Below, in pieces: positions 36,601-48,203 of a stretch of DNA of 64,000 nt. The notes beneath the pieces were generated by a model. That model worked only from the letters and a program-made list of their open reading frames with translations, was not told where the DNA came from and made no database searches. The translations under genes and the position numbers were made by a program. Source of the DNA: Cordia subcordata (Eukaryota; Streptophyta; Magnoliopsida; Boraginales; Cordiaceae); contig JAPTOF010000001.1 in assembly GCA_028554755.1 (NCBI GenBank), forward strand, positions 9,343,001-9,407,000. Reading direction: 5' to 3'. Each line of letters opens with the position of its first letter. Position 1 is the stretch's first letter.

Positions 36601-38508
36601 ATGGCATATCCAATTTCTGCTTTTGAGTCACATTAAGTATACATGCAACTAAATGACAAGACTATCCAAGCAATTCAAGTCATAATGACCCAGGGACATG
36701 CAAAAGCACTTACAGTACATGCCTACAGAACAATTAGCAGCATTCATCAAAGAGAATCTTACATCAAAATCACTTTCAAACAACAAAAAGAATCAAGACA
36801 TGAATTTCACTTCGTGTTATGCATCATGTGAAGAAGTTAGCATGAAAGGAAAGCTGATTTCACATTATGGAATTGAGAGAAGACTCCAGCCTAGAGGAAG
36901 CTTACCATGTAAATGAAATTCCAAGGTCCTATTGGGAACAAATTCATAGACAAGCAGCCTATTGAACCCAGTGATGCAGTAACCAAGCAAGGAAACAAGA
37001 TGCCTGTGATGCACTCGGCTAATAGTCTCCACCTCTGCTTTAAATTCTCGCTCCCCTTGCTGGCTTCCCATCTTCAATTGTTTAACAGCAATCTTTCTCC
37101 CATCAGGAAGGACGCCTTTGTGGACATACCCGAATCCACCTTCTCCAAGAAGGTTAGCCTCTGAAAAACCACCAGTTGCTGCCACTAACTCTTCATATGT
37201 AAAATTCCCAGGGAAACCAAAGGCATGGTTGCCAAGTGCATGCGGCGAGAAGACACTGTCAGAATCTGAATTAGCAGAACCCAGAAGCCCACTGCTACTA
37301 ACTTGAGGCTGTAATAAGAAGTGCTTTCCTGGTGCCTGGACATGATGTAGTCCTGGTGCTGGAATTTTCTGGTTCACATGTTGAGGTAATACAGCATAAG
37401 AAACATCTGATTCCAACCTCAAATCACAACACAATAAGTGTTAGTACAATCATTTTAGTAGTCTTACACATCATAAATTTATTATGAGACCTATGATCCA
37501 TTATGCCAATGAATAAAATGCGCTGATTACATTACAACACTAGCTTTCTGAGAACAACTTAAAATGAGAATCAAGGGAATTGTATAATAAATCAAGGAAA
37601 AAAAAAAATTCAATCAATGGGGGAATGAGAATTCTCTGTAAATGCACTGCTTAATTTTCTACTTCTCATTCATTTTCTTTCATCTTCTACTAGTACGTAC
37701 TGCTATAAACAGAAAAGCGATGTCGAATTTCATAAAAGTATAACTCAGAGAATCAAGAAATTCCAGCTTCAAATGTATAGAATCAAACACATACAGAAAG
37801 ATATTTCTCACCTTTTGCCGGTGGGGACTCACAATCATAGAAATAACTAAACTGCTTCCTTCTTTGAAAAAAGCATAAAAGCACGAGCGCTATCATGAAA
37901 AAACCTCCAGCTACACCTATTGAAATCCCAACTATCAATCCTACAGGTGCAGCACTCGAGGATGATGATGATGACTTCGAGTTGGATGAAGAGTGATCAT
38001 GAGAAGGGGGCAATCCTATAGGACTTGGCTTTATAGTTCCATTGATTAACATAGGAGGTGGCATAGGCGGCGGGTGTGACACTGCCCACGGCCGTGGCGG
38101 CGGTGGCGGCGGCGTTTGCAGCGAAGGATATCTCCCCGCGGGTGGATTTTGGTAAGTATCCGATGGTGGGGGTGGTGGTGGCATATGGGCAATTACCGAC
38201 TGCAGCGGCCGTAGATCTTTTACTGTTGGTGCAACTACCGGAGGCCATGGTTTTACCGTCGCCGATACGTTGAAGTTCTGGAGTGATGGTGGTGCTGGTG
38301 ATGATAATGGTGCAAACGCTGGAGAAGCCATTGGTGACACTGAAATCTCTTGCGGGGTTGGTGGTGATGGAGGATACACCAGCCGTATGACCGTGGTGGA
38401 GGCGGCAAAGATGGTGACTGCGCCGGTGACGGTGACGGCATTGAATGCTTTTCTTGGTTTCTCTTTTAAGTTTTCTTGTTCAGGGAGCTTTAAGCTTGTA
38501 CTTGCCAT
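33668..38508 (-). CDS. PERK-type proline-rich receptor-like kinase
   Basis: Plasma-membrane kinase of the proline-rich extensin-like receptor kinase family, thought to sense cell-wall state. Eight exons on the minus strand: 38508-37812, 37406-36906, 36504-36418, 35936-35866, 35772-35687, 35211-35064, 34524-34363, 33868-33668, giving 650 residues. The ectodomain is Pro/Ser-rich with PPPPPP runs, followed by a Ser run and a membrane helix at about 187-214. The kinase has a Gly loop GEGGFG (about 320-325), Lys 341 in [16 protein letters not shown] (His 435), DFG (455-457) and APEYAQSGK, so it is an RD kinase with all catalytic residues. Start chosen: ATG at 38508 (MASTSLK); the frame extends four codons upstream without another ATG. 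No classical signal peptide is obvious, although a hydrophobic stretch lies at about 23-43. The C-terminal tail is acidic and Ser-rich. Confidence 0.93.
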
Positions 38509-39090
38509 GCAAGCATGCAACTTAGCGGTAGCAATAGTATTTCATGCTAAGTGTTGTTAATGCAACGTGAGACTGTGAAGCGCCATTGATGATGATGATG
38601 ATCCGCCATTATCATCAGAGGATAAAGCTTACTACATGGAACTAGTCATAGTAAAACTAGTATTCTAGTATGGATGTTTGTATATATCCATGTTACGTAC
38701 GCTAATTGAAGAGCTTTATTATATGTTCACACTTTTTTTCCCCTTATTTTTTAATTAAAAAATGTCAAAAATCTATAATATTAATATTTATAATGATAAA
38801 AAAATGTTTTAAAATAAACAAATAATACAGTACTTGTGTCCATTGTTGTAGGAGATGTGGTTAATAAGCGTGGCCGCAAAGTAGTAATGTGGTTAACAGG
38901 ACGTGGGTATAAAGTGGTAATCACCTCCGAAAAGTCTCGCCCAAAAATCTCTTATTTTTCTTTTCCTAATTTACATAGTCAATGTGTGTTGACTCGCGTA
39001 TGCATTTTCAATGTTTTTTCTATTTTACGTCTTATTTGATATGTTGTTTTCTTGAAAATTTTTTGTTAATTTGTTAATGACACAACATGT

Positions 39091-40020
39091 GTCACCAATT
39101 AAAAGAAATTTAAAATAAAGTTAACTGTTAAAGGGTAAAATATAGAAAAAAGAATTGAAAAAACAACTTACTGAACACCATGAATTAAAATGCATAAATC
39201 AAAGCGATGATGCAAATAGTTGCTTCAAAGTGAATTCTCTCTAAATACATCTGTGCAAAGTTCTATTACTATTAATGGGCGGCTTATCGGTTTCTTATGG
39301 ACACAAACATCTCAAGTAATTCAGTCTTATGATTCTTCACTACACTTAGATTTATTAGATTTGCTGCTAAAATATCAATATTAAACCCGAAACTCCCGGC
39401 AAATGGCCACTGGCCCAAATAAAATGCAACTAACGACTCCTTACTAGAGAAAATTGGGCATACCAAAAAACCTCTAACTCATTGATTGACATCCCCAATC
39501 TACATGGCGTTAGATATGATGCAAAACGGATCTAATTCTATCATTGATCAAATATGCCACTAATTAAAGGAAATTTAAAATAAAGTTAACCGTTAAAAGG
39601 GTAAAATATGGAAAAAAGAATTGAAAAAACAACTGACTGGACACCATGAATTAAAATGCATAAATTAGCATGATGATGCAAATAGTTGCTTCAAAGTGAA
39701 TTCTCCCTAAATACATTTGTGCAAAGTTCTATTACTATTAATGGGTGGCTCAGCGGTTTCTTATGGACACAGACATCTTAGGTAATTCAGTCTTATGATT
39801 CTTCACTACACTTAGATTTATTAGATTTGTTGTTAAAATAGCAGTATTAAACCCAAAACTCCCGACAAATGGTCAGTGCTCAAAGAAAATGCAACTGACG
39901 ACTCCTTACTGGAGAAAATTAGGCATATCAAAAAAACTCTGGCTCATTGATTGACATCCCCAATTTATATGGCCTTAGATATGATACAAAACGAATCTTG
40001 TTCCATCCTTGATCAAATAT
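39091..40020 (+). repeat. Two tandem units of about 465 bp
   Basis: Unit 1 is 39091-39555 and unit 2 is 39556-40020. Matching landmarks (AAATTTAAAATAAAGTTAAC, TTCTTATGGACACA, TTGATTGACATCCCCAAT, TTGATCAAATAT) recur at a constant offset of 465 bases, with scattered substitutions. Origin unknown; no coding content seen. Confidence 0.85.
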
Positions 40021-40425
40021 TTCTCTATAAAAAATATGAACTAGAGTTTGAAGAAGGGGAGAGTAGTCCACCGCTGACCCCAAAACCTACTGGCTTTCCA
40101 GGCCATTCAATCCCCGCCATTCCACCTGTGCCCCTTATAGTTATGGGGTTATGGTCCATGCTCAAAAGCAAGTCAAAAAGGAAAGGGCAATATCTCGTCT
40201 GAATTACAATCTCCATCCCACCTAAAATTCTAGAAATTCGTCGCTAGTTAGAATAGATTCATAGACTAGGTCGACTGGATAGTAATAGTATGGCTGATCC
40301 TTTGGGTATAATTGTAGATGATTGGGACCAAATTACTATTATTTCTTTTTCTTCTTTTGTGTTAAGCTTATTAATTTTTTAGACAATGTGTTTTTTTTTT
40401 TTTCGATTTGTTAAACAATAGGGTA

Positions 40426-40545
40426 CCTCATATTTTTCCCTCAATCTCGGGATGTCTCGCGATACCCGTTACAGCTTGACTTGCAGTAATCCCTTAACCA
40501 ACTCCAGGTCCAATAGAAGCAAGCCCTACAACCAATTCAACAACA
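40426..40545 (-). pseudogene. Plastid-derived atpH-like fragment
   Basis: Minus-strand translation reads GLASIGPGVG, stop, GITASQAVTGIAR, HPEIEGKI, stop, which tracks the central part of the plastid ATP synthase subunit c (AtpH) including its glycine-rich helix. Two stops and several changes fit an old nuclear insertion of plastid DNA. It cannot be the functional gene, which belongs in the plastid. Confidence 0.65.
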
Positions 40546-40685
40546 ATAATAGATCCATTTGACATCCAAAAACTGCTCAGCAACAATCAAACAAGTGGAG
40601 AATGTTAAAGTAAACCAGAAAAGTTTGGGTACTCTTCCACCGAGCCTTAGTACGGAATCATCCCCAGAAATTTCAACCAAAGCCG

Positions 40686-40825
40686 GCATATGCCGATACC
40701 CATGGAGAAACACATTATAATATTTATCTGCTTCTAACAGGAATCTTATTAAAAATGGGAGCATATGGGTTGATTTGTATCAATATAGAGCTATTACCTG
40801 ACAGCTTTTCTATAGAAATGATAAT
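40686..40825 (+). pseudogene. Plastid-derived ndhD-like fragment
   Basis: Plus-strand translation contains ADTHGETHY, then [12 protein letters not shown], then [12 protein letters not shown], tracking the conserved DTHGEAHYS...[11 protein letters not shown] block of NADH dehydrogenase subunit 4 (plastid NdhD). It lies near the atpH-like piece but on the opposite strand, so the insertion is rearranged. A mitochondrial nad4 origin is less likely, but cannot be fully excluded by eye. Confidence 0.6.
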
Positions 40826-43147
40826 TTTAAAGCTTGAACTTTGTAAATATATAATTAAAGGTCAAAATTTTAAAATTTTTAATAGAAGGACTTCAACTTA
40901 AAAAAAAAAGTGAAATTTTATACACTTTTAAGTAATGGAGTTAATTTTTCACTTATGTGCCATTTTTTATTTTATTTTTCTATCGTAGATGGATTTCTAT
41001 AAATTGCAATCTAACTCTCACGTGGCATATACAAACACATAAAATTATAAATTCTAAGCTATACAATTTTAAAAATCTTTTCTATTTGCTATGAGAACAT
41101 AAATTAATCTACAACTTTTTTGGCTCAAAAAATTTTTTTTTATATATTGAAATTTAAAAAATAAGTTAATTATGCATTTTAAGTATTAAAATAAACAATT
41201 TGAATAATTTACCATAACCAACGATTAATTATACATTTAGATGATTTTTGTTTAAAGTTTAAACCAATTAATTTAAAAGCACAACTAATTTAAATACTTA
41301 AATTAATACAACAAAGTTTTTGTTTATCAATTTTGTTTAATAAAAAAACATATATTAAATTAATTATTGTGCATTAATCTAATACTTAAAATGCACAATA
41401 ATTCTTTTTTCAAAAAATATATACAATTGTGTCAGCATGACATTTTGAAGTTTAAAATTTTTGTTTATACTAATTTAAACTAATTAATAATATATACACA
41501 CACACACACACACACATTAAGCTAAAGAAAAAAAATTTAATTAATTTATATTCTCATACCCAACAAAAAAAATTCAAAATTTATATACATGTACAAAGCA
41601 TTTATAATTGTAAATCATGTTAAATGTAAATAGTTATGATCAGGAAAATATGGGCAATTTATAATCGTTTGATCCCCTCATAATGTTAGTTATGATTAAA
41701 GAAAATATGGGCAATTTATAATCGTTTGATCCCTTCATAATGTTATGTTACAAGGTTATGAGGGGATACTCAATCGTACCTCTAAGGCCCCTATTTGGTC
41801 CACATGACAAAACTCTCATGTTTATGTTCATTCATTGCCATTTAACAAACTACTAAAACAACAAAGTATAAAGCCTGTTCATCATCAATTTTGCGTCTGG
41901 ACAACAACCGAAGCTAGCACACGAAAATATCAGAAACTAAAAGGAAAATACAAGCACGAAGTCTGGCATCACAATACAGCACCTCAACTCCAATTTACAG
42001 GTATCATTCTTGATACTAAATCCTATTAATCGATTTGATATAATTTGCTGTCATCCAGACACGCATAAGCACAAAACAAAAATCGCGATTCATGATCACA
42101 GCACGATACAAACATTGGCCTTTTGTGAGTGAAAATCCCAACAGTAAGCAACTCCATCTTAAATGGGCGACCGCTACAAAGATTAGAAACCAGTGCATTA
42201 TTTAGAAGCATAGTCAAATGGCTACTAATCAACAAGAAGATAGCCTAATATGAACTAGACAAACACTGGCTAGTAATCAACAAGAAGATAGCCTAATATG
42301 AACTAGACAAGCACGTATCACCAAGAGGCAGCATGTAATTATGGTAGGAGTTAAAACTCACAGAACAGTGCATCAAGTTTGACATAAGCTGTTAGCTGCA
42401 GCCGTTCAATTCATGTACTCCCCCAGCTTCTCTTATGTCTGCATTCATGAAACTTTCTGATCAATTCAAAAGCTGCAGTACCAGACTCTGCCTTACAATA
42501 TCCAGAGGATGATTAACTATTTAATTCCCAGAAAGGCAATAAGTGGAATTGACAAGAGCATCTAGTAACACTGGACAGCAACAACTGCTCTTTAAACCTC
42601 ATCAATCAAATAGGGTTGAGAGGTTGGAACAACTCCTTTACCTTCATTATGCCCCTGATGAACTTGGAGTAACAAATTTTGATTACCTGAAACAGTGATT
42701 GCGCAACTACCCATCTAAGAGTTGCAGAAAAGATATAGATTCTAGAAAGCATTATGGCAACACTTAACACCTGAATTCCTCTAGCTCTCGCTATCAACCA
42801 TCAAGAAAATGAATCGCATGTTTCCTTCTCATCCCTGTGATACAGTAGCCCAAAGCTACTCAAGTGTGCCCCCTTGGACTTCATCAAGGTAAGATGCATT
42901 AAACAATCTAACCATTCAATGCATGTACCACTAGTGTCACTTGTAAATCAGCATTATAACTCAATGATTAGTAGACAACAGCCTGAGTCTGGTCAACTAT
43001 ACCTCAAAACAGATGAACATAGACAAGTCCATTAGAACAAGCTAGGTGGAGCACACTCTCTCTACAGTTGCATAATCATAAACATAGACAAGTCCATTAG
43101 AACAAGCTAGGTGGAGCACACTCTCTCCACAGTTGCATAATCGTAAA

Positions 43148-45916
43148 TTAGATGAGCCCATCCAATTTCATATCCTCCATAACTAGATCCAGTTTTTCGA
43201 ATAAACCAGCTCTACGATAACCAGCAATCAACAAATCATAAGTTGATCTTGTGAGCTTGTAAGATTCTTTTATACGTTCCAGGAACAGGTGTAGTCTGTC
43301 ACATGCTGCCCGCCTAAAATATGAACAGATTACTTTCTCAACATCATCCGAACTCTCGAATGAGATTTTTTGCTTCAACATCCTCCCTACAGCATATTCT
43401 ACATCATCCAGTCTATCCATCCTAGCAAATATGCGTACAAGTGCAATATGGACCAGTGAAAGAATTTCTGCCTCTTGGTTGGATCTTGTCAAAGTTACTA
43501 GTAACTCTTCTATTTCTTCCACCCTTCCTAACTCATCATATAGTGCAACAATTTTCTCCACCAACAACCTGCCAATTTTCAAAGTACCACCATTCAAGAA
43601 TTTAATGAAGTCCTTAACTTTTTCAAAATTTCTCTGCTCACAGTAAATCACAAGCATGTTCTGCAATATGGTTATGCTTGGCACTACTCCTGCTAACAGC
43701 ATTTCCTGATAAAATCTTTCAGCATCACCATAATTTTTTGAGTAAATGCAACAAAAAATGAGGGATTCATATGATTGAGCATCAGCAGGAAATCCAGCGG
43801 CCTTTTTGGCAGAGAGCCAAGCTTCTGTAGCCTTCTTGTTCCCCATGTTTGCATATGCAGAAACAAATGCATTATAAGTATCAGCATCCGATTTACAGTT
43901 TTCTGATCTCTCCATTATCTCAAACAAGCTTAATGCTGTCACTAGATTACGTGAAGACAAGCAAGCAGATGAAGACAAGCAAGCAGATAATAGTGCATTA
44001 AATACAGATGTCGTTGCTTTAAGTCCTTCAGCTTCCATAGAACTAAATATGCACAGTGCAGTTGGCACATTTCGTGTCTTTCCACAAAGAGAGATCAACT
44101 CCAAGTAAGAATGAAGATTCTTTACATGGTCTTTGATCAATTTCTTAAATCTCCATTCCACTACCTAGACGTCATAAATGATAAATAGCATGTAAGTTAA
44201 AGTTTGTCTGATCTTTCAAATAACAGTGACTATGATAGCATCATTAAAGTTTCACGACATCAAAAATCATATAACCAAATAAATTTTAGGAAAAAGTTTA
44301 GTACTTAATCTGCAGAGCAAATTTAGAAATGAAACTAATCCAAAAAGGAAGTGAAGAAATTAATGAGAAGGTGAGATGCACAATTAAAACATAGGCGGGA
44401 AGAAAACATAACCAATCACCAGATGAACAGACACAGAGAGTGATTCTTTGTAGAATAGTCATCCTTGTCCAACAGTTAAGTTGTAAATGAGAAGATGATA
44501 TGGATTCGTGCCACCAAATCACTATTTGGTTATCTCACTTTATTCACAACACCACAGTATGGAAATTGCACAAAATCTCAAAATCATCAACACCACAATT
44601 AAGCTGCTGAAGCATTATATCTGACTCTATGAATCCACTCAATTAGATTTACAAGGTATGCTCAGTTTTGAAAGTAAAGCTGCATATACCACTGAATTAT
44701 TCCCATCTTGAAGACAGTCCCTCGAACTACAATAGCTGTCAGCGACTCAACTCTCAGTCCTCTCACAATTCTTGTTTCTAACCTTACTTCTTACAGCAAA
44801 TTATCATCAATAAACCAACAAATTATAACTTTTCTTTCCAATTATATACTTTCATAATTTACTTATTCACACAATAAACAAAGCAAATATGTTTTTCTCT
44901 TCCTGTTTCTATATTTTTGCTGATACTGAAATTGAATTTTACAGGAGATTAATATTTTCTAAAACCCAATATAACTCAAGATGCCAGTAATTCTGTGCCT
45001 CACAACCACACTTGGATTGGCTTCTCTTTTTATGGAAAAGCATTTTTTTTCTCCGAAAGAAGCTTATCCTTTTTGCAATTAATATTTGAATTCGATTTTG
45101 AAAAGAAAACAGGAACTCCAGGAAAGCTCAATTTCAGCTTTTCTCAGAAGGCAAAAGTTTTAGCTTCTCAGAAAAGCATTTTTTTCTAAAAAGACAAAAG
45201 TTTTAGAGGAAAAAAAAAAAGCACTTTTAGAAAGATTCAATCCAAACAAACCCTTAGTCATCAAATTTCTGTACTTGTTTGGATCAATACTTTTATACTT
45301 ATTTGGGTCAATACCCTTTCCTATCTGGATTGCCTCTTTTTGTTTTTGAAAAAGCACTTCTTTTCTGAAAAAAGCACATTTTTTTCCAACACGTATTTGA
45401 AATAAATTTCAAAAAAAAGTTGAAACTCTCACTAGTCCGAATTTTTAGCTTCTCCACAAAAGCCCTTCTTTCAAAAGTTTTTATAAGAACACTCTCGGAC
45501 CAAAACCCAATAAAAAGAAATCATCAATCAACCAGTTGCTTATCCTACAATCTCCATTCCGAAGTTAAACTAAACAAAAATTACTCAAACTTAAATACAA
45601 GTACAATTACAACAAATTTATAATTACGAACGGTGAAAAGGGTGGTCAAGATTACCAAATTGGCCTTGGCAGGAGAAGCAGACGCGAGAGCAGTGACAAT
45701 GGCATCCCATGAAAATTCAACGGATTTCAAGGTTGAGGAAGCGTGGAGCTTGGCATCTAAGGTTGCTTTGAGTCTCCATGGTGGCTCATCAAGCAACCTT
45801 TTCACAAGAGGGCTCCATGTACACAAGTTTTTAGCAAGCTTAAAATTATCAAAAAGTAGTATGTTACTGGAGTGGTATTGATAAACACTCCTCCACCATT
45901 TTCTCACCATTGCCAT
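43148..45916 (-). CDS. P-class pentatricopeptide repeat protein
   Basis: Organelle RNA-binding protein of the PPR family, predicted to act on mitochondrial or plastid transcripts; the target is unknown. Two exons on the minus strand, 45916-45656 and 44164-43148, join in phase 0 at a GT/AG intron of about 1.5 kb and give 425 residues. The N-terminus (MAMVRKWWRSVYQ) is basic and lacks early acidic residues, as in transit peptides. Repeats of about 35 residues follow, recognisable as YLELISLCGKTRNVPTALCIF, then TYNAFVSAYANMGN, then SYESLIFCCIYSKNYGDA, then ILQNMLVIYCEQRNFEKV, and later TYDLLIAGYRRAGLFEKL. No E, DYW or SMR domain is seen. An in-frame 18-bp tandem duplication (43953-43988) adds six residues between two repeats. 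The start is the first ATG after in-frame non-ATG codons; Met 3 is an alternative. Confidence 0.85.
45011..45253. repeat. MITE family 3, copy d (PPR intron)
   Basis: Begins TTGGATTGGCTTCTC and ends with the complement-like AATCCAAACAAACCC. Internal AAAAGCA and AGCACTTTT blocks are inverted. Same family as 47350-47584, 54343-54569 and 59951-60198. Confidence 0.55.
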
Positions 45917-46856
45917 TTTGCTTTCTCTTCGTTTTGCTGCTTTCTTTTTTCTTTTAGTTATCTCTCGCACAAAGATGACGCAGGGTGGTTGTTACGTACA
46001 GTGACGTAGCCAGGACTCGTGGATTTGCGGGACACATTATATGTAGTTTTTATAGATTAAAAAGTAATTTGTAAAAAATATATCAATTAATATAATAACA
46101 ATCTTTAAATATACAACAAAATATAAATAAATAACTATAGTCTTTGATAAATAAAACTACATTTTATAATTATTTTTTACCTGACTTAACATTTTAAAAT
46201 CGTTAAACATTTAACTTATTATCCCTATTATTTAATATATCTCTAAGAAACCAAAAAATATTTATTATATTATTTTTTATTGTTAAAATATTTATTACAC
46301 TATTTTTTTATCATTCTCCCTTTTTTATTTTCTTTCTCTTAATTTTTATTTTTTTACTTCTCTCTGGTCAATAAATTACAAACTTATATCTTTTTTTATC
46401 AGTCGTACCTTCATCGTGAGAAAGTGCAAACTTATATCTTTTTTTATCAGTCATCACGATCATGAAAAGGGGCACCTTTATCATGAGAGGGTACACCCTG
46501 CACCTTTATCATGAGAGGGTGCACCCTCACGTACAAGAGGATACACTTTATGTAAATTAGTTTGTGATAACTAGAAAACAACACTTTTTTTTTCTTTTTG
46601 GAAAAATTAGTGCACCCCCCATTATAATGTGCCTCCGCCAATGGTTATGGACTCCTCCTTTAACCACGCAATTGCTCATGATGGGCCCAGTAGTCTGTTA
46701 AGGACAGGCCCAAGTGTGATGATCAGGCCGAAAGTGTTTTTGTAATTCGTACATTGTACCATAATATATTTGTGTGTGCATGAAAGAAGGAATAAAAGAA
46801 ACTTTAAAAAATAGAGCAAATAAATAGATCAATTGCAGAGTAATAAGATGTGTAGT

Positions 46857-46914
46857 GTATATATATGTGTGTGCGCGCGCGCATGTGTGTGTGTGTCCGC
46901 GGGCGCACGCATGT
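46857..46914 (+). repeat. Alternating purine-pyrimidine tract (TA/TG/CG)
   Basis: Runs from TATATATGTGTGTG through CGCGCGCGCATGTGTG and a GT run to GCGCACGCATGTATG. The strict alternation with a CG core is the classic composition for left-handed Z-DNA and is rare in this AT-rich window. Confidence 0.8.
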
Positions 46915-47349
46915 ATGAGAAAAGGAGCAAATATATTAATATATGCAACTGCGTCTTTGTGTATGTATGCATGAGAGAGAGCAAAAATGATCAGACAAAT
47001 TAATTTTATAAGAATATTAATATCTACATTAGTTAAAAGAAACAAAGAAATAATAAAAGATGGCAACTGAACTGATAATGTTACTTTTAGCTTCAAATGA
47101 GAAAAACTAATTTTATGAATAAATATGTGTTAATTAAGAAAAAAAATAAAAATTAACCAACTAAACTAATGATGTAATACCCCTTGTTCAGCTTTAGGGG
47201 GAAAAAAAGAAATTTGATATATGTAATGGATTTCTTTTTCACTACTTGTTCTCTCATTAAGCTTCAAATTTCTTTTTTTTTTATTTTTGGCTTTCTTATC
47301 AGAAGCATAACATTTTGTAAAAGTTGATTTATCGTAAAGGCCTCTATAA

Positions 47350-47584
47350 GGCCCGTTTGGATTAACTTTTTTTAAAAGTATTTTTTTTAACAACTTTTAA
47401 AAAATAAATTTTTTTTAGAATTTAAAAATTCTGACTTATACAAAAACCTGTATTTGAACTTTTTTTGAAATTTCAATTTTTTGAAAACCAAATCAAATAG
47501 TTATTGCAAATTTAATTTAACTTTTTTTAAAAAAAAATATTTTTTCCTGAAAGAAGAAAAAAAAAAAAACCAATCTAAACGGAA
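47350..47584. repeat. MITE family 3, copy a
   Basis: Starts GGCCCGTTTGGATTAAC and ends AATCTAAACGGAAC, an inverted terminal repeat, with T-rich left and A-rich right subterminal arms. Non-coding. The terminal sequence is of the kind seen in hAT-type MITEs, but superfamily assignment is uncertain. Confidence 0.6.
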
Positions 47585-48203
47585 CTATAGTTTATATTGG
47601 GAAAAGGAGGAATATAATAGTTAAATTGGTTTCCTTTAAGTTCTATCTACAAGCATTGGTTTAACGGTCGTACATGGCTCAATCATATCCTAATACCCAA
47701 TCCAAAAAATTATATTATTTCCACACCAAGCAAACAAAAGACTACATTTTAGTATTTTTCCCATTAAAAAGAGTCCTTTTTGTTTGATTTTAAGTGTTCC
47801 AAACCCTGGTTTCCATCTCGAGAAAGGGATCCGATGCACTTATAAGATTATGAGCCAAATTCAATAATAGTAAACTATTACGATAAAATAAAATTAAACA
47901 ATCTACAACGGTTAGATCTTACCTACAAAATGAACCATCATTGCACAATCCATTTCAAATCACAAAAAATATCGAAAATGAGATGCCACCATCTCTAAAA
48001 GGTATTATTGAAACTTGGTACGTTGCTAAGCAGCCCAAAAGTCTAGAAGAAAAAGTCAGCATCACTCGTATTGTACACTTAATGTTACAAGGCACTCTAT
48101 TTTAACCACCTCTGCCCTCTTCCGGATAAAAAGGGGAGTACATCAAACGACACGATAGACAGCTATCTAATCTTGAGCACAAAGAAAATACAAATGCAGA
48201 CGG

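Larger units (their letters stand above)
38509..43147. other. Gene-free stretch between the PERK and PPR genes
   Basis: The PERK promoter region lies in the first few hundred bases. Then come a 465-bp tandem duplication (39091-40020), decayed plastid-like DNA (40426-40825), a very AT-rich part (40800-41600) with a CA run at 41496-41517, a roughly 55-bp tandem repeat at 41635-41745, a roughly 48-bp tandem repeat at 42218-42312 and the PPR 3' region. No host gene recognised. Confidence 0.55.
45917..48203. other. Gene-free stretch between the PPR and AP-4 beta genes
   Basis: Holds the PPR promoter, AT-rich sequence (46020-46380), two short direct-repeat pairs at 46379-46453 (CAAACTTATATCTTTTTTTA) and 46471-46520 (CACCTTTATCATGAGAGGGT), an alternating purine-pyrimidine tract at 46857-46914, MITE family 3 copy a and the AP-4 beta 3' region. 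No gene found. Confidence 0.55.

Noticed and set aside
37997..38560. Several overlapping Ala/Gly/Pro-rich frames around the PERK ectodomain
   Set aside because: Other-frame readings of the proline-rich exon; exon 1 of PERK explains the region.
40537..40685. Minus-strand frame next to the atpH-like fragment as a psbB-like piece
   Set aside because: Only a weak partial resemblance; not good enough to name, so left as unassigned sequence beside the plastid-like fragments.
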